From Veillonellaceae bacterium UBA5809 (GTDB lineage: Bacteria; Bacillota; Negativicutes; Veillonellales; Dialisteraceae): a DNA stretch of 5,611 bases. The stretch lies in NCBI GenBank assembly GCA_002417965.1, contig DIDD01000087.1, forward strand, positions 1 to 5,611. Reading direction: 5' to 3'. Made by a program: the position numbers and the translations under genes. Numbering within the stretch: the first letter of the stretch is position 1; each line of letters opens with the position of its first letter. Of this stretch, positions 1-5,550 are shown in pieces. Under the pieces are notes generated by a model, which saw only the letters and a list, made by a program, of their open reading frames with translations, was not told the origin of the DNA and made no database searches.

Positions 1-808
1 TTGTATTAAAGCCGTCAATCACGATCATAGACCGATGGGCCGCTGCCCCCAGCAGAACACCGGCAAGACAGCCGAACTCAAATCCGCCCACCTTGGCAAG
101 GACATCCAGTCCGTCACGGGGATCAGGGTGATTGACATCCAGAGCCTGCTGCACAATCTCTACTTTATGAATCATTCTCGCATCAGAAATATTCGTCCCC
201 CGCCCTGTCACCTCTGCTGCAGTCCATCCGTTAAAAGCTCCTAAGATACAGGCTGCTGCTGTTGTATTGGATATTCCCATTTCTCCCAAAAGAAAAACAC
301 GGTATCCCTTTTGAATTTGTGCCTCCACAATTTCAATGCCTGTTTCCACTGCACGGACCGCCTCGTCCCGGCTCATAGCCGGCCCCTCCGTCATATCATG
401 GGTTCCCCATGCAATTTTCCGGTTTAAAAGCCCTGGCACATCTGACATATCTTTTTGTATGCCCATATCGACAACAACCATATCCGCATTGGCAAAAGCC
501 GCCATTGCATTGGCTCCTGCTCCCTTAGAGATCAAATAATTCCGTGTCATTTCAACGGTTGTTGAGATGGGGTAAGCTGATAAATTATGACGGGCCACCC
601 CATGATCCGCACATGCCAGAATCATGCATCTTTTAGGTATATCCAGCACAGAGTTCCCCATAACCCCTGCAAACTGCACAACCATGTCCTCCATCTTCCC
701 AAGACGCCCGCTCCCCATGCAGAGATGGTTCCACCGGTTCCGGCACTCTTCCCCTGCAGCGCGGTCCAGAGGACGGATAGCTGACAGTGTTTCTTCCAAC
801 AAGCTCAT
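1..808 (-). CDS. cobT: Nicotinate-nucleotide--dimethylbenzimidazole phosphoribosyltransferase (CobT), 3' end off the window
   Basis: The frame is open from ATG at 808 to the left edge, giving 269 residues of a family usually near 350. CobT transfers phosphoribose from nicotinate mononucleotide to 5,6-dimethylbenzimidazole or another base, making the alpha-ribotide used as the lower ligand of cobamides; it is cytoplasmic. Visible family signatures are ADHGV (residues 67-71), GEMGISNTT (175-183, with Glu176 in the conserved active-site region), TGRGT (201-205) and the IDGF segment near the edge (264-267). The C-terminal part with the catalytic glutamate (Glu317 in the Salmonella enzyme) is outside the window and cannot be checked. 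The start is preceded by a G-rich stretch (820-825) about 11 bases upstream, a modest ribosome binding site. It appears to be the first gene of a leftward transcript; other cobamide genes may follow off the edge. No frameshift is seen. Family assignment is firm. Confidence 0.95.
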   Translation of the reverse strand, partial: MSLLEETLSAIRPLDRAAGEECRNRWNHLCMGSGRLGKMEDMVVQFAGVMGNSVLDIPKRCMILACADHGVARHNLSAYPISTTVEMTRNYLISKGAGANAMAAFANADMVVVDMGIQKDMSDVPGLLNRKIAWGTHDMTEGPAMSRDEAVRAVETGIEIVEAQIQKGYRVFLLGEMGISNTTAAACILGAFNGWTAAEVTGRGTNISDARMIHKVEIVQQALDVNHPDPRDGLDVLAKVGGFEFGCLAGVLLGAAAHRSMIVIDGFNT

Positions 809-853
809 AAATTCTCAATCCCCCCAACGAATCATTACTGCTAATCTTAATTT

Positions 854-879
854 ATTATAACATATACTATGCCTGTCAG
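854..879 (-). promoter_or_regulatory. Probable promoter of cobT (extended -10)
   Basis: Read on the minus strand, a perfect TATAAT lies at 854-859, preceded by TGT, giving an extended -10 (TGnTATAAT). A CTGACA element resembling -35 lies at 874-879, but the spacer is only 14 bases, so the extended -10 probably carries most of the activity. Transcription would begin near 847, leaving a leader of about 40 bases before the cobT ATG. That leader is too short for a cobalamin riboswitch. A small GCCTG-t-CAGGC palindrome (871-881) overlaps the -35 region. Confidence 0.55.
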
Positions 880-891
880 GCCCTCCCATTC

Positions 892-920
892 TTGTGATTT
901 TCCCTGAAACTGGCTAAAAT
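892..920 (+). promoter_or_regulatory. Probable sigma-A promoter of the aldehyde dehydrogenase operon
   Basis: TTGTGA (892-897, four of six -35 consensus bases) and TAAAAT (915-920, five of six -10 bases) are separated by exactly 17 bases. Transcription would start near 927, leaving a leader of roughly 30 bases that contains the strong ribosome binding site of the next gene. It is divergent from the cobT promoter, and the two share the gap 809-957. I see no clear operator for a specific regulator here. Confidence 0.5.
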
Positions 921-942
921 AAAGACAGCGCAGTCCAATAAG

Positions 943-949
943 AAAGGAG
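943..949 (+). promoter_or_regulatory. Ribosome binding site deciding the aldehyde dehydrogenase start
   Basis: AAAGGAG ends 8 bases before the ATG at 958. The longer candidate start, GTG at 949, overlaps the last base of this site and so cannot use it. The ATG at 958 is therefore the start. Confidence 0.85.
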
Positions 950-957
950 TGTTTAAC

Positions 958-2376
958 ATGAATTTTGAAAAATTATATATCGGAGGCCAGTGGGCTTCAA
1001 GCTCATCAGGAGACTGGATTCAGGTAGAAAATCCTGCAACAAGGGAAAAATTTGCCCGCGTTCCGGCAGGCAACTCTCAGGATATAGATGCCGCTGTACA
1101 GGCCGCACGAAGTGCCTTCCCCGGCTGGGCATCCACACCTCTCAAAGAAAGAGTTGAGATGATGAAACAGATGCTTCATCATCTCAAAGCAATGAGATCT
1201 GATATAATCAGCCTGGAAGTCCGTGAACTGGGATCCCCTGTCTCTTTTGCCGAAACCGCACACTGTGATTACCAATATACCCGAATACAGTCTTATATTG
1301 ATCTGGCCCCCCATGTGGATTTAATCACAAAACTTCCCGCTTCCACCGTATACCGGGAACCGGTCGGTGTTATAGGCTGTATTACACCTTGGAACTACCC
1401 CCTTGGCCAGGTCGTACAGAAAGTGATTCCTGCCATTCTTATGGGAAATACTGTCGTTTTAAAACCGAGCCAGCATACTCCGCTCACCTGTTATCTCCTG
1501 GTTCAGGCTTTTGCCCAGGCAGGACTTCCGTCCGGTGTACTCAATCTCGTAACCGGGCGGGGCGCAGAAGTGGGAAATGCACTGTCTTCCCATCCCCTGG
1601 TTGATATGATTTCTTTTACAGGATCCACCTCCGGAGGCATCACTGTGGCCCAAAAAGCGTTGGCCAGTGTCAAAAAAATCAGTCTTGAACTGGGCGGAAA
1701 ATCCCCTTGTATTCTCCTCAAATCACAAGATTACAGTCAGGGCATTCATTTATGCCTGGATTCGATTTTTCTCAATGCAGGACAGACCTGCACGGCCCTG
1801 TCCCGTCTCCTTATTCCCCGTGAAGACAAAGAAAAAATTGAAAAGATGATCCAACAGATGACGCAGGAATATCCTGTTGGAGATCCTTGTGATCCCAAAA
1901 CAAAAATAGGCCCCCTGGCTTCACTGCAGCAATTCAAAAAAGTAACCGGTTATCTCCATACAGGCCTGGAAGAAGGAGCTGTGCTGTTATCCGGTCAAAT
2001 CCCCTCAACTGTTGATAATGGATACTATATTCTCCCGTCCGTTTTTACAAATGTGACAAATGACATGAAAATTGCCCGTGAAGAAATTTTCGGGCCGGTT
2101 CTATGTGTTATTACTTATAACACAATAGAAGAGGCCATAAACATCGCCAATGATACCCCTTATGGCCTGAACGCCGCGGTATGCGGTCCTGACAAGGAAG
2201 AGTCGGTCCGTGTGGCCCGGCGGATCCAGGCAGGAAATATTTATATCAACAACGGCCCCCGAGACACCTCTGCTCCTTTCGGCGGATATAAAAAGAGCGG
2301 TATCGGCCGCGAAGGCGGTATTGCCGGAATGATTGAATTTACACAGCAGAAAGCCCTTTTTGATGCAGGTCTCTGA
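958..2376 (+). CDS. NAD(P)+-dependent aldehyde dehydrogenase, ALDH superfamily
   Basis: This 472-residue cytoplasmic enzyme has the usual length for an ALDH-superfamily oxidoreductase, which oxidises an aldehyde to a carboxylic acid with NAD(P)+. All hallmarks are present: PWNYPL (144-149, with the oxyanion Asn146), VLKPS with cofactor-binding Lys169, the Rossmann GSTSGG (222-227), ELGGKSP with general base Glu244, GQTC with catalytic nucleophile Cys278, EEIFGP (375-380, ribose-binding Glu376), and PFGGYKKSGIGRE near the C-terminus (440-452). The residue that is often Glu in NAD-specific enzymes is Gln172, so NADP+ use is possible. The overall look recalls the CddD/SSP0762-type subfamily, but that is an impression and the substrate cannot be read from sequence. 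ATG at 958 is chosen over GTG 949 because AAAGGAG lies 8 bases before it. The stop is 28 bases before the next gene, so they are probably co-transcribed. The family is certain; the substrate is unknown. Confidence 0.95.
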   Translation: MNFEKLYIGGQWASSSSGDWIQVENPATREKFARVPAGNSQDIDAAVQAARSAFPGWASTPLKERVEMMKQMLHHLKAMRSDIISLEVRELGSPVSFAETAHCDYQYTRIQSYIDLAPHVDLITKLPASTVYREPVGVIGCITPWNYPLGQVVQKVIPAILMGNTVVLKPSQHTPLTCYLLVQAFAQAGLPSGVLNLVTGRGAEVGNALSSHPLVDMISFTGSTSGGITVAQKALASVKKISLELGGKSPCILLKSQDYSQGIHLCLDSIFLNAGQTCTALSRLLIPREDKEKIEKMIQQMTQEYPVGDPCDPKTKIGPLASLQQFKKVTGYLHTGLEEGAVLLSGQIPSTVDNGYYILPSVFTNVTNDMKIAREEIFGPVLCVITYNTIEEAINIANDTPYGLNAAVCGPDKEESVRVARRIQAGNIYINNGPRDTSAPFGGYKKSGIGREGGIAGMIEFTQQKALFDAGL

Positions 2377-2404
2377 TACTGCATCCGCTCCGAAAGGATC
2401 ACTT

Positions 2405-3031
2405 ATGATTTCAAAAAAACGTCTCTGGACCTTCCGCCTGCTGTCCGCTGCCGTAATTCTGACTGCAGCAGCAGCCGGATGGTATATATTATATTGGATG
2501 AAAACGCCGGAATATGCAGCAGGCATGATTCGTGAATCTTATGAAACACGAAATTTCCCGCTGTTTCAGCATTATGTAGATCTTCCAGTTCTTTACGGGG
2601 CTCTCTATGATGATGCCGCAGAACAAATTGCACCAGACCGCGGCTCATCAAATTCCCTAGTGCTCTGGGCTATAAAAAAGATGAAGGATCCTGCCGTAGA
2701 AGAAATGATCCGTCAGACCCAGGAGGAATTTGAAAAAAAACCGGCTTCTGCAGTCAATGATCCCTGGACGGAGGAACTTCTGAACCGGCTGAAAAGCCGT
2801 GTGGGAACAGCTGCACTCACATTGTCTGATATCATTTCAATAGAAAGGGCCGGACAAAATGCAGTACTTTCCGTCCGTGTACACGACGGGGACCTGAACC
2901 GCGAATTTATCTGGAAAATTGAAATGGCCCAATCTTCTGATGGCTCTTGGAAAGCTGTTAAAATAATAAATTTTCGTGATTATCTGGACAAGCGTGCACA
3001 ACTGGAAGCACAGCACAGCAAAAAAGAATAA
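2405..3031 (+). CDS. Membrane-anchored protein of unknown function, DUF2939-like
   Basis: This is a 208-residue protein of unknown function. A short basic N-terminus (MISKKR) is followed by one hydrophobic segment at about residues 10-32, so it is probably a signal anchor with about 175 residues outside the membrane. There is no lipobox cysteine. The segment after the membrane span (KTPEYAAG, then FPLFQHYVDLPVLYGAL at 51-67) resembles the 'YVD' pattern of DUF2939-type proteins, small anchored domains of unknown role. A charged helical middle part (about 93-133) and a beta-rich C-terminal part (about 138-191) follow, ending in a charged tail. An in-frame ATG at 2333 lies inside the aldehyde dehydrogenase gene and lacks a ribosome binding site. 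ATG 2405 has AAAGGA (2393-2398) 6 bases upstream and starts the signal anchor cleanly. It lies 28 bases after the aldehyde dehydrogenase with no terminator between them, so an operon is likely. The function is not known; the DUF assignment is tentative. Confidence 0.85.
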   Translation: MISKKRLWTFRLLSAAVILTAAAAGWYILYWMKTPEYAAGMIRESYETRNFPLFQHYVDLPVLYGALYDDAAEQIAPDRGSSNSLVLWAIKKMKDPAVEEMIRQTQEEFEKKPASAVNDPWTEELLNRLKSRVGTAALTLSDIISIERAGQNAVLSVRVHDGDLNREFIWKIEMAQSSDGSWKAVKIINFRDYLDKRAQLEAQHSKKE

Positions 3032-3045
3032 CCCCGCCGACAAAA

Positions 3046-3094
3046 ATTGCCTCAATGATCATCCAGTCCCAAACTGCTTGATTATTGAGGCAGT
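3046..3094. terminator. Strong hairpin between convergent genes, probable bidirectional terminator
   Basis: Arms GCCTCAATGATCA (3049-3061) and TGATTATTGAGGC (3079-3091) pair over 13 bp with one G-U wobble, and extend to 3046/3094 with another wobble. The 17-base interior folds further: CAGT (3064-3067) pairs with ACTG (3073-3076) around a 5-base loop. Read leftward, the stem is followed by a run of five U (plus-strand A run at 3042-3046), as expected for an intrinsic terminator of the minus-strand genes. Read rightward, the tail is only AGTCTTTCT, a weaker U-rich tract, 14 bases after the stop at 3031. It suits a shared terminator for the two converging transcripts. Confidence 0.75.
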
Positions 3095-3143
3095 CTTTCT
3101 GTCAGTCCGCGGTCAAACATCAGACCAACACAAAAATCCACAG

Positions 3144-3171
3144 TGCCGGTCAATGCTCTCCTGGCAGTTTT
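3144..3171 (+). terminator. Weak second hairpin with a short T run
   Basis: TGCCGG (3144-3149) and CTGGCA (3161-3166) can pair over 6 bp with one wobble around an 11-base loop, followed by GTTTT. It could back up the main terminator for rightward transcription. The stem is short and the loop large, so this may be chance. I see nothing else in the gene-free stretch 3095-3231. Confidence 0.25.
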
Positions 3172-3231
3172 GCATAATCCATAGGGAAATATCCACCAGT
3201 CCATAATATTGAAAAAATCCGTTCTCTATAG

Positions 3232-4452
3232 TTACACAACTTGGAGCAGAAAAAATTTAAGATAGGATGTTTCAGGAATAGTCATTACAATTGGATGATC
3301 CGGAGACTGCTGGCGGAATTCAATTTGACGGAGCGATACCCCTGCGTCCCGAGCCGCCTCTTTCAGCATTTTTCGAAAAAGGTCATCATCCATAAAATGA
3401 GAACAAGAACAGGTTGCCAGATATCCTCCTCTAGGCAGAATTTTCATAGCCCGGTAATTAATCTCTTTATATCCCCTAAAAGCACTTCTCACCGTTGCCC
3501 CTGACTTTGTAAAAGCCGGAGGATCCAGAATAATTAACTCATAAGGATGCTTTTTCGATTCATCCAGGTCTTTTAAATAATCAAAAACATCAGCACGTAG
3601 AGCGTTTACCTTCATATGATTCAAGAGACTGTTCTGTTTTACATAATCCACAGCTGATTCTGATATATCCACTGCATCCACCGAAGCAGCACCTCCGGCT
3701 GCTGCATTCAATGCAAATGCCCCCGTATGGGTAAAACAGTCCAGGACATGGAGATCCCGGGAAATTCGCCCGACAGCCCGCCTGTTGTATTTCTGATCCA
3801 GAAAAAATCCTGTCTTTTGGCCGTTTTCAATATCCACCTCATAAGAAATTCCATTCTCAGATATGACTGCCTTTGTTTTCCTTTCAGCAGGATCCAAAAA
3901 AGAAGAATCATAAAACCCTTTCTCCAGTTCCATTCCCTCCAGCTTTCTGACAGATGCATCATTTCTTTCATAAACGGAAGAAATTTTGATCTTCTCCTCA
4001 CGAAGCACCTCCAACATGCTGTCCAGAATCTCTCTCTTTATTCTCTCCATTCCAAGAGAGAGCACCTGTACAGAAAGTATATCCTCAAAACGGTCTACGG
4101 TAAGTCCGGGGAATTGGTCTGCTTCTCCAAAAATAAGCCGGCAGCACCGCATATCCTGTTCTCCCATAATCTGCTTTCTGTAACGCACCGCATAAGAGAT
4201 TCTCCGCTTCCAAAAATTCCTGTCGATTTGATCAGAAGCATTCCACGAAAAAATACGCAGACTGATTTTAGACAGGGGATTATAAAACCCTGTCCCTATA
4301 TATTTGCCCTTATTTGAAACTGCATGCACCAGACCGCCTGGAGAAACCTCCCTGTCAGCCCCCTTGATTTCCGTTTCATAGATCCAGGGATGCCCGCCTC
4401 TTGCTGCCAGTTCCCCTTGCTTTCCTACAGTAATATGTGGTAAATCCTCCAT
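3232..4452 (-). CDS. Class I SAM-dependent 23S rRNA methyltransferase, RlmI/RlmQ-like (PUA domain plus methyltransferase)
   Basis: This 406-residue cytoplasmic enzyme is predicted to methylate a 23S rRNA nucleotide using S-adenosylmethionine. Its length matches the RlmI (YccW) family at about 395-400. Order of parts: an N-terminal PUA RNA-binding domain (about 5-75, with the typical GGHPWIYETEI), a connecting EEHYR-like region containing FGEADQFPGLTVD (108-120), then the Rossmann methyltransferase. In the latter, GQKTGFFLDQ (211-220) and DCFTHTGAF (238-246) form the SAM-site motifs, Asp262 ends the strand that contacts the SAM ribose, DPPAF (310-314) is motif IV, and TCSCSHFM (347-354) is the motif VI region with cysteines 348 and 350. 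E. coli RlmI makes m5C1962, whereas a staphylococcal homologue (RlmQ) is reported to make an m7G, so the target base here is open and no symbol is given. ATG 4452 has AAAGGGG (4460-4466) 7 bases upstream. It lies 170 bases downstream of the channel gene on the same strand. Confidence 0.93.
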   Translation of the reverse strand: MEDLPHITVGKQGELAARGGHPWIYETEIKGADREVSPGGLVHAVSNKGKYIGTGFYNPLSKISLRIFSWNASDQIDRNFWKRRISYAVRYRKQIMGEQDMRCCRLIFGEADQFPGLTVDRFEDILSVQVLSLGMERIKREILDSMLEVLREEKIKISSVYERNDASVRKLEGMELEKGFYDSSFLDPAERKTKAVISENGISYEVDIENGQKTGFFLDQKYNRRAVGRISRDLHVLDCFTHTGAFALNAAAGGAASVDAVDISESAVDYVKQNSLLNHMKVNALRADVFDYLKDLDESKKHPYELIILDPPAFTKSGATVRSAFRGYKEINYRAMKILPRGGYLATCSCSHFMDDDLFRKMLKEAARDAGVSLRQIEFRQQSPDHPIVMTIPETSYLKFFLLQVV

Positions 4453-4622
4453 ATCATGACCCCTTTAGTAATTTATTTTTTGACTTTTAAATCTATTTCT
4501 CAAGATTCTCGGCCATTCCCGCAGCCGTTAATAAAATCTGCGTACCCACTCTCTTCTTTTAATACTTTCTGATAAATCCCGGCACATGCAGGCCTGCATA
4601 CTCTCACTCTTTCCGTCTTCAG
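4453..4622. other. Intergenic gap between channel gene and methyltransferase gene
   Basis: This 170-base gap separates two leftward genes. No hairpin followed by a T run is visible after the channel stop, so readthrough into the methyltransferase gene is possible. The gap holds a 14-bp palindrome (4586-4599) and a 40-codon open frame (4500-4622, minus) in phase with the channel gene after its TGA. A poor promoter-like pair (TTGAGA at 4498-4503, AAAAAT at 4475-4480, spacer 17, minus strand) would start transcription at the very edge of the methyltransferase ribosome binding site, so I do not call it. Confidence 0.6.
4586..4599. repeat. Perfect 14-bp palindrome ATGCAGGCCTGCAT
   Basis: A perfect self-complementary 14-mer lies 24-37 bases after the channel stop on the minus strand. 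As RNA it gives a 5-bp stem with a GGCC loop at best and has no T run, so it is a poor terminator. It could be a protein-binding site or chance. Confidence 0.5.
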
Positions 4623-5471
4623 TCACATATCTGACTTGCCTGACAGACGGTCACTGACCTGGGCATAAACCAAAAGTGTAAACACAAAAGTTCCCCCCAT
4701 AACATTGCCAAACCCGGTAGGAAGAAGGAATCGAAAAAAATAATCATATAAGCTGGCATGTCCCTGAATGACTTCATAAGCCACTTCACACGATCCGACT
4801 ACCACGTGTGTAAAATCTCCTAAGGAAATAAAATAAGTAAAAAACAGAATCATCATAAAGCTGAAGCTTCTGGATATAGGCATCATCCATACAATGGCGG
4901 CAATTAATATGCCCGCCGGAATCCCCCGTATAATATCCTCCATGATATTCATAGACATGGCATGCCCCGCTATTTGATGCAGTGACTGTGTCAGTTCCGG
5001 AGACACCATATAAGGATTGGAAAGAAAGAGCGCCGCCAGTGTTGTTCCCACCATATTGGCCAAAATAACAATGCTCCAAAGCCGCAGAATCTGTCCTAAT
5101 TTATTCCAGGAGCGGTCACTAAAAAAAGGAATCACCGTAGTAATCGTATTCTCGGTAAACAACTGCATTCTCCCGAGAATCACGATAATAAATCCCGATG
5201 TATAACCAATACTTGTAATCAGGTTGGCCCATGGCGCTTTTGGAAGATACATTGTCAGCACCGCTTTAAACAGAAAAGAAAAAGCAATGACCAAACCAGC
5301 TGCCAGCCCCGAAAAAATCAATGCCCGGGCCGGCCTTGCCAATTCTTCTTCCCCATCTTTGCGTATAATTTCAAATAAAAGATGGGGTGCCAGTCTTTCA
5401 TGATCATTCACAATAACCTGCTCTTGCGGGGGAAGCGGAATCATGCCTTCCTTCTGATCTCTATCATTCAT
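4623..5471 (-). CDS. Formate/nitrite transporter (FNT) family channel, YfdC-like
   Basis: This 282-residue inner-membrane protein is predicted to be a pentameric FNT-fold channel for a small monovalent anion (formate, nitrite, hydrosulfide or similar). A soluble charged N-terminus of about 48 residues precedes six hydrophobic segments, roughly 50-73, 82-104, 127-150, 179-198, 205-228 and 247-270. GRMQLFTENT (100-109) matches the LFT loop after segment 2 in the form seen in YfdC-type members. GDFTHVVVGS (218-227) carries His222, placed like the conserved pore histidine of FocA/NirC. PTGFGNVMGG (251-260) opens segment 6. The YfdC branch is less well characterised than FocA or NirC, so the substrate is uncertain. 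The first possible ATG (5504) lacks a ribosome binding site. The ATG at 5471 has AGGGAGGA (5479-5486) at 8 bases and gives an N-terminus starting MNDRDQK. No formate lyase or nitrite reductase gene is nearby to indicate the substrate. Confidence 0.92.
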   Translation of the reverse strand: MNDRDQKEGMIPLPPQEQVIVNDHERLAPHLLFEIIRKDGEEELARPARALIFSGLAAGLVIAFSFLFKAVLTMYLPKAPWANLITSIGYTSGFIIVILGRMQLFTENTITTVIPFFSDRSWNKLGQILRLWSIVILANMVGTTLAALFLSNPYMVSPELTQSLHQIAGHAMSMNIMEDIIRGIPAGILIAAIVWMMPISRSFSFMMILFFTYFISLGDFTHVVVGSCEVAYEVIQGHASLYDYFFRFLLPTGFGNVMGGTFVFTLLVYAQVSDRLSGKSDM

Positions 5472-5478
5472 ATGATGT

Positions 5479-5486
5479 TCCTCCCT
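5479..5486 (-). promoter_or_regulatory. Ribosome binding site deciding the channel start
   Basis: Read on the minus strand, AGGGAGGA ends 7 bases before the ATG at 5471, with core GGAGG at 8 bases. The upstream in-frame ATG at 5504 has no purine-rich site before it, so the shorter protein is preferred. Confidence 0.85.
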
Positions 5487-5487
5487 G

Positions 5488-5550
5488 TCAGTAAATACAT
5501 GCAACTATATAAACAGATGTCCCCTGTTTATATAGTATACCATCTCTCAT
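5488..5550 (-). CDS. Possible 20-codon leader ORF ahead of the channel gene
   Basis: An ATG at 5550 (minus) has AGGAG 5 bases upstream and reads 20 codons (starting MRDGILYKQG, ending ACIY) to a TGA at 5488-5490, directly abutting the channel's ribosome binding site. A further in-frame ATG at 5565 would add 5 codons. The position would suit a translated leader coupled to the channel gene. However, the same bases contain a good extended -10 and an inverted repeat. If that promoter is the only one, this ORF is not transcribed from its start. It has no family resemblance I recognise and may be chance. Confidence 0.2.
   Translation of the reverse strand: MRDGILYKQGTSVYIVACIY
5504..5536. promoter_or_regulatory. 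Perfect 13-bp inverted repeat, probable operator of the channel gene
   Basis: ACTATATAAACAG (5504-5516) and CTGTTTATATAGT (5524-5536) are exact reverse complements separated by 7 bases. The right arm overlaps the last bases of the extended -10 at 5534-5542, and the repeat covers the expected transcription start (near 5527). A repressor bound here would block transcription of the FNT gene. The sequence does not match Fur, Rex, CodY or CRP/FNR consensus sites as I know them. It could also fold as a hairpin if transcription starts further upstream, but no T run follows. Confidence 0.6.
5534..5542 (-). promoter_or_regulatory. Probable extended -10 promoter of the channel gene
   Basis: On the minus strand TGGTATACT gives TGn followed by TATACT (five of six -10 bases; TATACT at 5534-5539). 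No good -35 is present at 16-18 bases upstream, where the sequence reads like TCAGGA. This is compatible with an extended -10 promoter. The leader to the ATG at 5471 would be about 55 bases. Confidence 0.5.

Noticed and set aside
336..860. Several short plus-strand ORFs and one minus-strand ORF over the cobT region
   Set aside because: They are out-of-frame shadows of cobT, whose translation carries clear CobT motifs.
949..957. GTG at 949 as start of the aldehyde dehydrogenase
   Set aside because: It overlaps the ribosome binding site that serves the ATG at 958.
2101..2526. 141-codon minus-strand ORF across the end of the aldehyde dehydrogenase and start of the next gene
   Set aside because: Both overlapped genes are real by motifs and start signals; the antisense frame has no ribosome binding site or recognisable features.
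3727..4317. 196-codon plus-strand ORF antisense to the methyltransferase gene
   Set aside because: It lies wholly within a well-supported gene with every family motif on the other strand, has no ribosome binding site I can see, and its translation shows no family features.
4475..4503. Promoter-like TTGAGA / AAAAAT pair ahead of the methyltransferase gene
   Set aside because: The -10 is poor and transcription would start almost at the ribosome binding site; AT-rich background explains it.
4500..4625. Selenocysteine readthrough of the channel TGA into the following open frame
   Set aside because: FNT proteins normally end at about this length, the 14-bp palindrome is not a recognisable bacterial SECIS element, and no selenium-related context is present.
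5472..5504. ATG at 5504 as start of the channel gene
   Set aside because: No Shine-Dalgarno precedes it, it falls in the inverted-repeat region, and a strong site serves the ATG at 5471.
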